A DNA stretch of 64,000 bases from Protaetiibacter sp. (GCA_030150265.1 JASLGG010000030.1:1-64000); one strand, 5' to 3'. Positions 6,569 to 15,282 are shown, numbered from the stretch's first letter. The notes: generated by a model from the sequence alone, not told the origin. Numbers and translations: made by a program.

Positions 6569-8259
6569 GTGTTGTTCTCCTGAGATGGGCACAGCTGGAA
6601 CCAGTAGAACCCGTGTCCGGGCAGTGTCAGCAGATAGGGCAGGTGTCCGATACGCGGAAACTCCACCTGCCCGGTCAGCTCGACCGGCGTGCTGCCGTTC
6701 CAATGCTGCAGGTTCAGTTCGATGGGCTGGGGAAACCGCGACAGGTTGTTGATGCAGAGCACAGTGTCTCCATCGTCCGGTGCCTGGCGCACGAACGCCA
6801 GCACCGACGGGTTGGACCCGCCCAATTCTTGGAATGAGCCGATCGCAAATGCGTCGTGGCGGCGCCGCACGGCCAGCATGGTGCGGGTCCAATTGAGCAG
6901 GGACGTCGACGTGTCGCGTTGCGCTTCGACGTTGACGGCCTGGTAGCCGTACACCGGATCCTGGCTGGGTGGCAGGTACAGCCGGCCCGGGTTGGCGGTA
7001 GAGAACCCGGCGTTGCGGTCCGGCGTCCACTGCATCGGGGTGCGCGAGGAGTCGCGGTCCGGCAGCCAGATGTTGTCGCCCATCCCGATCTCGTCGCCGT
7101 AGTAGAGGAACGGCGATCCCGGCAGCGAGAACAGCAGCGCGTGGGCGAGCTCGAGCTCGGCGCGCGAGTTGTCGAGCAGGGGGGCGAGGCGACGGCGGAT
7201 GCCGACGTTGACGCGCATCCGGGGGTCGTAGGCGTACCAGCCGTACATCGCCTGGCGGTACTCCTCCGAGACCATCTCGAGCGTCAGCTCGTCGTGGTTG
7301 CGCAGGAACACGCCCCAGCCGGCCCCCGTCGGGGTCTCGGTGGTCTCCGACAGCACGCGGGTCAGCTCCTGCGCCGACTGGGAGCGCAGCGAGTAGAAGA
7401 TGCGCGGCATGACGGGGAAGTCGAAGGCCATGTGGCACTGCGGGTCCTCGTCGGTGCCCATGAACTCGACCACCTCGGCCGGCCACTGGTTCGCCTCGGC
7501 GATCATGACCCGTCCCGGGTACTCCTCGTCCATCATCCGGCGCACGGCCTTGATGAACTCGTGCGTCTCGGGCTCGCCCTCGCCCGATCCCTCCTCCGAC
7601 TCGTAGAGGTAGGGGATCGCGTCGAGGCGGAAGCCGTCGACGCCCATGTCCATCCAGAACCGGATGATGTCGAAGACCGCCTCGTGCACCGCCGGGTTCG
7701 CGTAGTTGAGGTCGGGCTGGTGCGAGAAGAAGCGGTGGAAGTAGAACTGGCGCCGCTCGGCGTCGAAGGCCCAGTTGGAGTCCTCGTAGTCGGTGAAGAT
7801 GATGCGGACGTTGGGGTAGCCCTCGTCGGTGTCGCGCCACACGTAGAAGTCCCCGTAGGGCCCCTCGGGATCGGTGCGCGACTGCTGGAACCACTCGTGC
7901 TGGTCGGAGGTGTGGTTGAGCGGCAGGTCGATGATGACGCGCATGTTCCGCTCGTGCGCCTTCGTGACGAGCTCGCGGAACTCCTCGAGGGTCCCGAACT
8001 CGGGCAGGATCTGCCGGTAGTCCGCCACGTCGTAGCCGCCGTCGCGCAGCGGCGACTGGTAGATCGGCGGGATCCACAGCGCATCCACCCCGAGCCACTG
8101 CAGGTAGTCGAGCTTCGAGATGAGGCCGCCGAGGTCGCCCGAGCCGTCGCCGTTGGAGTCGACGAAGGAGCGCACCATCACCTCGTAGAACACCGCGCGG
8201 CGATACCAGTGCGGGTCGAGGGTGAGGCCGGGCAGCGTGATGGGAGCCGTGAACGTCAC
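6565..8259 (-). CDS. treS: Trehalose synthase / maltose alpha-D-glucosyltransferase (apparent two-species hybrid)
   Basis: A 564-residue GH13 enzyme that interconverts trehalose and maltose. Catalytic residues are Asp213 (FRLDAIPYL), Glu255 (IAEANQWP) and Asp323 (RNHDELT). Residues 1 to about 406 look like a Micrococcales TreS: a short N-terminus (mycobacterial TreS has about 30 more residues) and CTC-rich codons. From about residue 420 on (STANPGRLYLPPSQDPVYGY and beyond) it is almost mycobacterial TreS word for word, with TCT and CCA codons. The switch lies in the invariant PMQWTPDRNAGF block. The frame is intact, so a hybrid protein would be plausible, but the neighbours also change species at this point. 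Confidence 0.93.
   Translation of the reverse strand: MTFTAPITLPGLTLDPHWYRRAVFYEVMVRSFVDSNGDGSGDLGGLISKLDYLQWLGVDALWIPPIYQSPLRDGGYDVADYRQILPEFGTLEEFRELVTKAHERNMRVIIDLPLNHTSDQHEWFQQSRTDPEGPYGDFYVWRDTDEGYPNVRIIFTDYEDSNWAFDAERRQFYFHRFFSHQPDLNYANPAVHEAVFDIIRFWMDMGVDGFRLDAIPYLYESEEGSGEGEPETHEFIKAVRRMMDEEYPGRVMIAEANQWPAEVVEFMGTDEDPQCHMAFDFPVMPRIFYSLRSQSAQELTRVLSETTETPTGAGWGVFLRNHDELTLEMVSEEYRQAMYGWYAYDPRMRVNVGIRRRLAPLLDNSRAELELAHALLFSLPGSPFLYYGDEIGMGDNIWLPDRDSSRTPMQWTPDRNAGFSTANPGRLYLPPSQDPVYGYQAVNVEAQRDTSTSLLNWTRTMLAVRRRHDAFAIGSFQELGGSNPSVLAFVRQAPDDGDTVLCINNLSRFPQPIELNLQHWNGSTPVELTGQVEFPRIGHLPYLLTLPGHGFYWFQLCPSQENNT
7003..7041. other. Inferred species-switch point inside treS
   Basis: Left of 7,002 the coding style and protein words are mycobacterial (TCT at 7000-7002, then TANPGRLYLPPSQ). 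Right of 7,042 they are Micrococcales-like (DSSR, NIWLPDRD). The 39 bases between code for TPMQWTPDRNAGF, nearly invariant across actinobacterial TreS, so the break cannot be placed more exactly by eye. Such a shared block is where an assembler or a recombination event would join two genomes. Confidence 0.75.
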
Positions 8260-8296
8260 CGAACGAGTCTGACATCCCCCGCACCGGATGCACGCC

Positions 8297-8302
8297 TAGA
8301 AT
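8297..8302 (+). promoter_or_regulatory. -10 element for a leaderless hydrolase mRNA
   Basis: TAGAAT ends 7 bases before the ATG at 8310, which puts the transcription start on or next to the start codon. No ribosome binding site is present. Confidence 0.65.
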
Positions 8303-8309
8303 CGCAGGG

Positions 8310-9224
8310 ATGCCCGTCCCGACTCCGCACGCAGCCGCCCTCGCCCGCATCCCGGTCCGTGAGCGCGAGCTCCCGGTCCTCGGGTCGACGACGCGGTTCT
8401 GGGACTTCGGGCCGGAGGACGCCTCCCAGGTGCTCGTGCTCGCCCACGGCTACCGCGGCGACCACCACGGGCTCGAGGCCGTCATCACCCGGCTTCCCGG
8501 CATCCGCGTCATCAGCCCCGACCTGCCCGGCTTCGGCGCGTCGACGCCGCTCACCGAGGCGCCGCACTCGATCGCCGGCTACGGCAGCTGGCTCGCCGCC
8601 TTCATCGACGGCCTCGAGCTGCCGTCGCCGCCCGTGCTGCTCGGGCACTCCTTCGGCTCGATCATCGGCTCGCACGCCGTCGCGCAGGGCCTCACGGTGC
8701 GCGCCCTCGTGCTCGTGAACCCCATCACGACCGACCCGAAGATCGCGGCGGGTCGCATGCTCACCGCCGCGACGCGCGCCTTCTACGGTGTGACCGCCGC
8801 GATGCCCGCGCGGATCGCCCGCGCATGGCTCGGCAATCCGCTCGTCGTGCAGGTGATGAGCAGCTCGCTCGCCAAGACCCCCGACCGCGAACTGCTCCGC
8901 TGGATCCACGAGGAGCACCACCGCTACTTCAACGGCTTCTCCGACCCGCGCACCGTGGCCGAGGCCTTCCGCGCCTCCGTCAGCACCGACGTGCGGATCG
9001 CGGCGCCGCGGGTCGAGGTGCCGGTGCTCCTGGTCGCGGGGGAGCTCGACATGATCGCCCCGCTCGCGGGTCAGCGCGCCGCGCTCGGGCTGTTCCCGGA
9101 TGCGCGGCTCGTCGTGATCCCGAAGACCGGCCACCTCGCGCACTACGAGACGCCCGACCAGGTCGCCGCCGCCATCCGCGAGTTCCTCGCCTCGCTCCCC
9201 GCCGACGCCGGCACGGTGCGATGA
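8310..9224 (+). CDS. Alpha/beta-fold hydrolase
   Basis: A 304-residue single-domain hydrolase. The oxyanion strand is LAHGYRG (about residues 45-51), the nucleophile elbow GHSFGS with Ser114, the acid probably the Asp in GELDMIAPL and the base the His in KTGHLAHYE. The substrate cannot be named; it resembles the broad esterase/C-C hydrolase group. Its stop overlaps the next gene's ATG (ATGA), so it is translated together with a glycosyltransferase. The start is chosen by the leaderless -10 signal just upstream. Confidence 0.85.
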   Translation: MPVPTPHAAALARIPVRERELPVLGSTTRFWDFGPEDASQVLVLAHGYRGDHHGLEAVITRLPGIRVISPDLPGFGASTPLTEAPHSIAGYGSWLAAFIDGLELPSPPVLLGHSFGSIIGSHAVAQGLTVRALVLVNPITTDPKIAAGRMLTAATRAFYGVTAAMPARIARAWLGNPLVVQVMSSSLAKTPDRELLRWIHEEHHRYFNGFSDPRTVAEAFRASVSTDVRIAAPRVEVPVLLVAGELDMIAPLAGQRAALGLFPDARLVVIPKTGHLAHYETPDQVAAAIREFLASLPADAGTVR

Positions 9225-10309
9225 GGATCCTCGTCGACTGCCGCTACACGCGCCTCGAGCGGCACGACGGCATCAGCCGCTACACGGCGCATCTCGTCGC
9301 CGCCCTCGCGCCGCTCGCCACCGCAGCCGGACACGAGCTCGAGATGGTGATCTCGGACGAGCGCCAGCTGACGATGCTCCCGGAGCTGCCGTGGGTGCTC
9401 GCGACCGCGCCCACCAGCGCGCGCGAGCTCACCATCGCGCGGCGCCTCAACGCGGCGCGGCCCGACGTGCTGTTCAGCCCCATGCAGACGATCGGGTCCT
9501 GGGGCCGCCGCTACGGCCTCGTGCTGACGCTGCACGACCTGATCTACTACCGCAACCGCACGCCGCCGCGCGATCTCGCCTGGCCCATCCGGCTCATGTG
9601 GAGGCTCTACCACCTCGCGTGGTGGCCGCAGCGGATGCTGCTGAACCGTGCCGACGAGGTCGCCACGGTGTCCGAGACCACGCGCGAGCTCATGCGCGAG
9701 CACCACCTGACCGATCGGCCGATCACGATCGTGTCGAACGCGGCCGACCCGGTGGCGGCCGATCCGTCACGGCAGCAGCCCGCGACCCGCGACCTCGTCT
9801 ACATGGGCTCGTTCATGCCCTACAAGAACGTCGAGACCCTCGCCCGCGCCCTGCACGAGCTGCCCGGCCACCGGCTGCATCTGCTGAGCCGCATCGGTGC
9901 CGCCGACCGGGCCCGCCTCGAAGCGCTCGCTCCCGCCGACGCGCTCGTCGTCCACGACGGCGTGACGGATGCCGCCTACGGCGAGCTGCTCGACGGCGCC
10001 CTCGCACTCGTGACGATGTCGCTCGACGAGGGCTTCGGGCTGCCGCTCGTCGAGGCGATGGTGCGCGGCACGCCCGTGGTCGTGTCGGACATCCCCATCT
10101 TCCGCGAGATCGGGGGGGATGCGGCCGTGTACGCCGATCCGCGCGACGTCGCGGCGGTCGCCGCCGCGATCCGGGAGCTCGACGATGCGGACGAGTGGGC
10201 GCGGCGGTCCGCCGCCTCGCGCGAGCAGGCCGCCCGGTTCGACTGGAACCGCTCGGCAGAGACCCTCCTCGGGCTGCTCGAGCGGGTGGGCGCCGTCAGC
10301 CGGCGGTAG
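9221..10309 (+). CDS. GT4-family glycosyltransferase
   Basis: A 362-residue GT-B-fold enzyme. The C-terminal half has the nucleotide-sugar site with the EX7E motif (EGFGLPLVE, about residue 268) preceded by a donor-binding YMGSFMPYKNVETLARA strand. The N-terminal half begins RILVDCRYTRLERHDGISRYT, typical of GT4 enzymes that build cell-surface glycans. Donor and acceptor are not deducible. The start overlaps the hydrolase stop; the end overlaps the convergent phosphatase gene by 14 bases. Confidence 0.85.
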   Translation: MRILVDCRYTRLERHDGISRYTAHLVAALAPLATAAGHELEMVISDERQLTMLPELPWVLATAPTSARELTIARRLNAARPDVLFSPMQTIGSWGRRYGLVLTLHDLIYYRNRTPPRDLAWPIRLMWRLYHLAWWPQRMLLNRADEVATVSETTRELMREHHLTDRPITIVSNAADPVAADPSRQQPATRDLVYMGSFMPYKNVETLARALHELPGHRLHLLSRIGAADRARLEALAPADALVVHDGVTDAAYGELLDGALALVTMSLDEGFGLPLVEAMVRGTPVVVSDIPIFREIGGDAAVYADPRDVAAVAAAIRELDDADEWARRSAASREQAARFDWNRSAETLLGLLERVGAVSRR

Positions 10310-10943
10310 CCGCCTCGTCGTCCTCCGCCGCCTCGACCGCGTTCTGCGCGTCGATGTCGGCGCTGCCGGGCAGCAGCGACTCCTCCTCGAGCGGATCGTC
10401 GAAGGCGATGAGCCGCAGTTCGCCGTCCTCGACGCGGAAGCTGTGCACGGAGGCGTTCGTGATGCGCGGATGCTGCATGTGCGGCTCGACGGTCTGCAGC
10501 ACCGAGCGGATCGCGCCGCCGTGGCTCACCACGACGATCCGCTCGCCCGGCCGCTGCTCGGCGATGGCGAGCAGCGCGGGTACCACCCGCCCGGCGACCT
10601 CCTCGCGCGTCTCCTGCCCGGGGGCGCGGATGCCCTCGGGGTACAGTGCCTCGATCTCCTCGAAGCCCATGCCCTCGGCCGTGCCGTAGTCGCGCTCCAC
10701 GAGTGCCTCGACCAGCGCGACGTCGGAGACGCCGATCCGGTCGGCGATGATCCGAGCCGTCTCGGCGGCGCGGTCGAGGGGGCTCGCATACACGGCGTCC
10801 CAGCTCCGGCGCGCGAGCAGCTCGCCCGCCTCGCGCGCCTGGGCGCGTCCCGTCTCGTTGAGCGGGATGTCGGTGCGGCCCTGGATACGGCGAGCCGCAT
10901 TCCACGCGGTCTCGCCGTGGCGCACGAGGTACAGCTCGGTCAT
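10296..10943 (-). CDS. Histidine phosphatase family protein (phosphoglycerate-mutase-like)
   Basis: A 215-residue protein with the family's catalytic LVRHGETAWN motif at residues 6-15, where His9 is the phospho-acceptor, and a second SHGGAIRSVL segment carrying the partner His. Conserved Arg and Glu (LVEALVERDYGTAEG) complete the pocket. These GpmB-like proteins are usually small-molecule phosphatases rather than glycolytic mutases. The start at 10943 has GGAGG 5 bases upstream. The acidic C-terminal tail overlaps the convergent glycosyltransferase gene. Confidence 0.87.
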   Translation of the reverse strand: MTELYLVRHGETAWNAARRIQGRTDIPLNETGRAQAREAGELLARRSWDAVYASPLDRAAETARIIADRIGVSDVALVEALVERDYGTAEGMGFEEIEALYPEGIRAPGQETREEVAGRVVPALLAIAEQRPGERIVVVSHGGAIRSVLQTVEPHMQHPRITNASVHSFRVEDGELRLIAFDDPLEEESLLPGSADIDAQNAVEAAEDDEAATAG

Positions 10944-10985
10944 GGTTCCTCCGGTCGACGGGCGCGGTCCGCCGGTCGGCGACGG

Positions 10986-11831
10986 TCAGCCGAGCCGCTC
11001 GGCGAGGCCGGCGAGCACCTCGGACGCGCCCGCATCGATCTTAAGGCTCGCGCGCGCGTCGCCTCGGGTCTCGCCCCGGTTGACGATCACGATCGGCATC
11101 CCGCGCTTCGCCGCCTGATCCAGAAGCCGCACGCCGGAGTTGACGACGAGCGAGGAGCCGGCCACCAGCAGCGCGTCGGCGCCGTGCACCAGAGTGCGTG
11201 CGGCGGCGAACACCTGAGCGGGGACGAACTCGCCGAAGAAGACGACGTCGGGCTTCAGCATCCCTCCGCACACCGTGCACACCGGCACGACCATCTCGTC
11301 CACCTGCTCGATGAGCACGTCGCCGTCCGGGCCGGTGCGCACCGCATCCGGGGTCTCGAGCCAGGGGTTCTCCCGCGTCATCCGTTCCGCGACGGCATCG
11401 CGAGCGAAGGCCTGCCCGCACACGAGGCAGTGCACGCCTCGCATCGAGCCGTGCAGCTCGACGACCCGGCGGGATCCGGCCCGCGCGTGCAGCCCGTCGA
11501 CGTTCTGCGTGACGACCCCCGTGACGACCCCCGCCGCCTCGAGCTCCGCGACGGCGCGGTGGCCGGCGTTGGGCACGACCGAGGAGAAGTGCCGCCAGCC
11601 GAGCTGCCCGCCCGCCCAGTAGCGCTTGCGGCTGCGCTCGTCGCCCAGGAACGACTGGAGGTCCATGGGCTTCGGGCGGGGCGGGGTGTCGGGCCCGCGA
11701 TAGTCGGGGATGCCGGAGTCGGTGGAGATGCCGGCGCCCGTGAGCACCACGACGGTGCGACCGCGCAGCAGCAGCTCGGCGGCGTCGAGCGCCGGCGCGA
11801 GCGGACCCGCGGAGAGCGTCGCGATCGACAT
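10986..11831 (-). CDS. NAD-dependent protein deacylase, sirtuin
   Basis: A 281-residue Sir2 protein. The NAD-binding motif GAGISTDSGIPDYRG starts near residue 32, followed by TQNVDGLH, the catalytic His in VELHGS, and four zinc-binding cysteines in two pairs (CLVC, CTVC). The GSSLVVNSG and IVNRGET segments close the Rossmann fold. It removes acyl groups from lysines with use of NAD. Length and motif order fit bacterial class II-like (SIRT4-type) sirtuins. Gap to the upstream divergent methyltransferase start is about 60 bases. Confidence 0.92.
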   Translation of the reverse strand: MSIATLSAGPLAPALDAAELLLRGRTVVVLTGAGISTDSGIPDYRGPDTPPRPKPMDLQSFLGDERSRKRYWAGGQLGWRHFSSVVPNAGHRAVAELEAAGVVTGVVTQNVDGLHARAGSRRVVELHGSMRGVHCLVCGQAFARDAVAERMTRENPWLETPDAVRTGPDGDVLIEQVDEMVVPVCTVCGGMLKPDVVFFGEFVPAQVFAAARTLVHGADALLVAGSSLVVNSGVRLLDQAAKRGMPIVIVNRGETRGDARASLKIDAGASEVLAGLAERLG

Positions 11832-11893
11832 CCTGCCCCTTCCCGCTCCCAGCGTAGGTCCGGGTGCTCGCGGCGTGCTGGCAGAATCGTGGG

Positions 11894-12694
11894 ATGCAGC
11901 TCGTGCCGGTCGACGATCCCGCCGACCCCCGGCTCGTCGACTACCTCCGGCTCACCGACGTCGTGCTCCGCCGCCTCTCCGAGCCGGCCGGCGGGCTCTA
12001 CATCGCCGAGTCGACCAAGGTCATCCAGCGCGCACTCGAGGCCGGGCACCGGCCGCGCTCGGTGCTGCTGCAGGAGAAGTGGATCCCGGATCTCGCGCCG
12101 CTCCTCGCGGACGTCGAGGTGCCCGTCTACGTGGCGCCCCCGGAGATGCTCGAGCAGATCACCGGGTTCGTGCTGCACCGCGGTGCGCTCGCCTCGATGC
12201 ACCGTCCCGAGCTGCCGTCGGTCGCCGAGCTCCTGCGCGAGGCACGTCGCGTCGTCGTGCTCGAGGACATCGTGGACCACACCAATGTGGGGGCGATCTT
12301 CCGGGCCGTCGCGGGACTCGGCGCCGATGCCGTGCTCGTCACGCCGCGCTGCGCCGACCCGCTCTACCGCCGCTCGGTGCGGGTGAGCATGGCGGCGGTG
12401 CTGCAGATCCCGTGGACGCGGCTCCCCGAGTGGCCGCAGGGCGCCGAGGAGCTGCACGCGGCGGGGTTCGAGATCGCCGCGCTGGCCCTCGACGACGACG
12501 CCGTGAGCCTCGACGCCTATGCCGCCGCCGCCCCGGATCGGGTCGCGCTGCTGCTCGGCACCGAGGGCGACGGCCTGAGTCGCGCGGCGCTCGCGCACGC
12601 CGACCGCGTCGTCACGATCCCCATGCAGCGCGGCATCGACTCGCTCAACGTGGCCGCGGCATCCGCGGTCGCGCTGTGGGCGCTGCGCACCTGA
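11894..12694 (+). CDS. SpoU/TrmH-family RNA 2'-O-methyltransferase
   Basis: A 266-residue SPOUT methyltransferase. The three SpoU motifs are visible: EDIVDHTNVGAIFRAVAGLG (about 129-148), LLLGTEGDGLS and IPMQRGIDSLNVAAA near the C-terminus, which form the knotted SAM site. The first 115 residues are the substrate-binding L30e-like domain. It methylates a ribose in rRNA or tRNA; the exact site is unknown. I place the start at ATG 11894 because CAGAAT (11882-11887) is 6 bases upstream as in other leaderless genes here; an upstream start at 11864 would extend it by ten residues. Confidence 0.88.
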   Translation: MQLVPVDDPADPRLVDYLRLTDVVLRRLSEPAGGLYIAESTKVIQRALEAGHRPRSVLLQEKWIPDLAPLLADVEVPVYVAPPEMLEQITGFVLHRGALASMHRPELPSVAELLREARRVVVLEDIVDHTNVGAIFRAVAGLGADAVLVTPRCADPLYRRSVRVSMAAVLQIPWTRLPEWPQGAEELHAAGFEIAALALDDDAVSLDAYAAAAPDRVALLLGTEGDGLSRAALAHADRVVTIPMQRGIDSLNVAAASAVALWALRT

Positions 12695-12767
12695 CGCGAG
12701 ACCGCGCATCCGACGCCGAAACGGCCGCCATCGGCGTCCACTGGGCGGTCTCGCGGGCGGAACCTGG

Positions 12768-12773
12768 CATGAT
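12768..12773 (+). promoter_or_regulatory. -10-like element for the carboxypeptidase gene
   Basis: CATGAT ends 6 bases before the GTG at 12780 and there is no Shine-Dalgarno sequence, so the message is probably leaderless. Confidence 0.45.
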
Positions 12774-12779
12774 GCTCCG

Positions 12780-14015
12780 GTGCCCCTGACCCGACGACAG
12801 ATCTACCGCCGCCGCCGGATCGTCGTCTTCGGGGGGCTGTTCGCGGTGCTCGCCGGCATCGCCTATCTGCCGCTCACGCTCCTCGCGCCGGTCGTCGAGA
12901 CGGATGCGGCCCTCGCCCCGCCGTCGATCGCGACGCCAGCCGCGGCCGAGACGCAGCTGCCCGGCTACGGCGCGTCCGCGATCGCCGCCATCGGCTACGA
13001 CGGGATGCTCGCGCAGGCGGGATCCACCGAGGCGCTGCCGATGGCGAGCATCACCAAGGTCGTCACGGCGCTCACGGTGCTCGACGCGCATCCGATCACC
13101 GCCGACGACCCCGGTCCGTCGGTCACCATGACCTCCGCCGACGTCGCCTACTACCGCGACTACATCGCGCGGAACGGCTCGGTCGCGCCGGTGCGCGCCG
13201 GCTACGTGTTCACCGAGCGCGAGCTGCTCGAGATCATGCTCATCGACTCGGCCAACAACTACGCCTCGACGCTCTCGGTCTGGGCGTTCGGCTCGACGGA
13301 CGCCTACCTCGCGGCGGCTCGGAGCTGGCTCGACCGCAACGGCCTGACGGGCATCACGGTCGTCGACTCCTCGGGGCTCGACCCGGCCAGCACCGGGACG
13401 GTCTCCGACATCGTGCGGCTCGGCGAGCTCGCGCTCGAGAACCCGATCGTCGCGGAGATCGTCGGCACCAAGAGCATCGAGATCCACGACGTCGGCACCG
13501 TGAAGAACACCAACGGCCTCATCGGGCACGACGGCGTCGACGGCATCAAGACCGGCACGCTCGACAGCTTCGGCGCCAATCTGCTGTTCTCGGCGACGAT
13601 CGAGGTGGGTGCGGAGTCGATCGACCTGGTCGGCGTCGTGCTCGGAGGCCCCGACCACCCGACCATCAACGCCGCGATCACCGACATGATCGCGCAGGCG
13701 CGCGCGGGCTTCCACGAGGTGCCGCTCGTGAGCGCCGGCGACGCGCTCGCGAGCTACACCACACCATGGGGGGCGAGCGCCGCGGCTGTCGCCGCCCATG
13801 ACGCCGCGATCGTGGTGTGGGGCGACACGCCGGTGACGGCCGCGGTGACCGCCGACGGCATCCGGCTCGCCACACGGGGTGCCTCGGTCGGGAGCGTCGT
13901 GTTCACCGCCGGGCCGCGCACCGTGACGGTGCCGCTCACGCTCTCGGACGACGTCGACGACCCCGGCCCGTGGTGGCGCCTCGGTCACCCGGAGCTCATC
14001 TTCGGGATGGGCTAG
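12780..14015 (+). CDS. D-alanyl-D-alanine carboxypeptidase, peptidase S11 family
   Basis: A 411-residue penicillin-binding-protein homologue that trims the terminal D-Ala of peptidoglycan stem peptides. A basic N-terminus (RRQIYRRRR) precedes one membrane segment at about 14-37, so it is anchored with the enzyme outside. Active-site motifs are SxxK (Ser90-Ile-Thr-Lys93), SxN (DSANNYAS) and KTG (GIKTGTLDS). A C-terminal domain rich in beta strands follows, as in DacA-type enzymes. The gene ends at a CTAG shared with the convergent SGNH gene. Confidence 0.9.
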   Translation: MPLTRRQIYRRRRIVVFGGLFAVLAGIAYLPLTLLAPVVETDAALAPPSIATPAAAETQLPGYGASAIAAIGYDGMLAQAGSTEALPMASITKVVTALTVLDAHPITADDPGPSVTMTSADVAYYRDYIARNGSVAPVRAGYVFTERELLEIMLIDSANNYASTLSVWAFGSTDAYLAAARSWLDRNGLTGITVVDSSGLDPASTGTVSDIVRLGELALENPIVAEIVGTKSIEIHDVGTVKNTNGLIGHDGVDGIKTGTLDSFGANLLFSATIEVGAESIDLVGVVLGGPDHPTINAAITDMIAQARAGFHEVPLVSAGDALASYTTPWGASAAAVAAHDAAIVVWGDTPVTAAVTADGIRLATRGASVGSVVFTAGPRTVTVPLTLSDDVDDPGPWWRLGHPELIFGMG

Positions 14016-14821
14016 GAGCGTGCCCCGGACTCCGGACCGCCGCTCTCGTGGGCGAGCGGCTCGGGCACCGGGCGCTTGGGCGTGATGCCATCGCCCGAGG
14101 AGCGCCCGCGCAGACGGCGCAGGATCCACGGCCCGAAGTGCTCGCGCGCCCACACGATGTCGTCGATGCGCGCCTGCCGCCAGCGGATCTCCGGCAGCGG
14201 CTCGGGCACGTAGGGCTCGAGGGCGTGCTCGACGCCGAGCGCGTCGAGCACCATGCGGGCGATCGTGTGGTGGCCGATCGGCGAGAAGTGCAGGCGGTCG
14301 GGCGCCCACATCCGCGGGTCGCCGAGCTCGCGCAGCGCCCACATGTCGGCGACGATCGCGTCGTGCTTCTTGGCGATGTAGTGCAGGTTCTCGTTGTAGA
14401 TCGCCACCTTGCCCCGGATGCGGCGCAGCACGGGGGTCTCGCCGATGTCGGGGCCGTTGAAGAGCACGACCGTCGCGTCGTCGCGCCGCAGGCGCTCGAT
14501 GCCGCCCTCGAGCCGGCCGGCCACCTCGTCGGGGTCGGTGCCGGGGCGGATGATGTCGTTGCCCCCCGCCGAGATGGTGATGAGGTCGGGGCGCAGCTCG
14601 AGCGCCGGCTCGATCTGCTCGTCGAGGATCTGCTGCAGAAGGCGGCCGCGGATCGCGAGGTTCGCGTAGGCGAAGTCCTCGGCGCCGGCGTCGAGCACCT
14701 CCGCGACGCGATCCGCCCAGCCGCGATTGCCGCCGGGAACGCGGGGCTCGGGGTCGCCGATCCCCTCCGTGAAGGAGTCGCCGATCGCGACATACCGCGA
14801 CCAGGGGTGCTGGTGGGCCAT
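14012..14821 (-). CDS. SGNH/GDSL-family lipase or esterase
   Basis: A 269-residue GDSL hydrolase. Block I is IGDSFTEG near the N-terminus with the nucleophilic Ser, block III is SAGGNDI, and block V is DRLHFSPIGHHTIA with the Asp-His pair. No signal peptide is visible, so it is likely cytoplasmic. I prefer ATG 14821 (MAHQHPWSRY) because CATCCT lies 6 bases upstream; starting at 14842 would only add seven residues. Substrate unknown; esters of lipids or sugars are common in the family. Confidence 0.87.
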   Translation of the reverse strand: MAHQHPWSRYVAIGDSFTEGIGDPEPRVPGGNRGWADRVAEVLDAGAEDFAYANLAIRGRLLQQILDEQIEPALELRPDLITISAGGNDIIRPGTDPDEVAGRLEGGIERLRRDDATVVLFNGPDIGETPVLRRIRGKVAIYNENLHYIAKKHDAIVADMWALRELGDPRMWAPDRLHFSPIGHHTIARMVLDALGVEHALEPYVPEPLPEIRWRQARIDDIVWAREHFGPWILRRLRGRSSGDGITPKRPVPEPLAHESGGPESGARS

Positions 14822-14927
14822 AGCACCAGGATGCCTCATCACGCCAGGGTCTTGTCAGAACCTCAGACCCGGCGTTGACTCGATGGTGCCGGATCGACCA
14901 CCCGACCGGCAGAAACGGAGAGTTCTC

Positions 14928-15194
14928 ATGGGAATCCTCGGATGGATCGTGCTGGGCCTCATCGCCGGCGCGATCGCGAAGCTCATCCTCCCGGGCCGGC
15001 AGGGCGGCGGCTGGATCGCCACGCTCCTGCTCGGCGTCGTGGGGGCGCTGCTCGGCGGCTGGCTCGGCTCGGTGCTCTTCAACGTGGGGCTCGAGAACTT
15101 CTGGTCGCTGCAGACCTGGCTCCTCGCGATCGGCGGCGCGATCGTCGTGCTGCTCATCTGGGGCCTGCTGACGCGCGGCCGCTCGCGCGCCTGA
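14928..15194 (+). CDS. GlsB/YeaQ/YmgE-family small membrane protein
   Basis: An 88-residue protein with three hydrophobic segments and glycine-rich turns (LGLIAGAIAKLILPG, LLGGWLGSVLF), the pattern of the transglycosylase-associated/GlsB family. These proteins are linked to envelope stress but have no firm biochemical role. ATG 14928 follows a CGGAGAG ribosome binding site. A stem-loop terminator follows ten bases after the stop, so it is a single-gene unit. Confidence 0.82.
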   Translation: MGILGWIVLGLIAGAIAKLILPGRQGGGWIATLLLGVVGALLGGWLGSVLFNVGLENFWSLQTWLLAIGGAIVVLLIWGLLTRGRSRA

Positions 15195-15203
15195 GCGACG
15201 ACA

Positions 15204-15240
15204 CGGAGGCGCCCATCCCGGCTCGGGGTGGGCGCCTCCG
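15204..15240 (+). terminator. GC-rich stem-loop after the GlsB-like gene
   Basis: Arms 15204-15219 and 15225-15240 pair over 16 positions with one G-T wobble around a 5-base loop. No U-run follows, as is common for actinobacterial terminators. Confidence 0.75.
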
Positions 15241-15270
15241 CGCACCCGGCCGGGGGTCGGCGGTGCATGG

Positions 15271-15276
15271 CAGGAT
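15271..15276 (+). promoter_or_regulatory. -10-like element for dinB
   Basis: CAGGAT ends 6 bases before the GTG at 15283 with no ribosome binding site. I see no LexA-type box in this short gap. Confidence 0.4.
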
Positions 15277-15282
15277 GACGCC

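Noticed and set aside
5165..8350. A single minus-strand reading frame of 1,061 codons through mak and across treS
   Set aside because: Only its last 467 codons (mak) look like protein. The rest is an out-of-frame, Arg/Pro/Ala-rich reading of treS without any family motif, typical of high-GC DNA.
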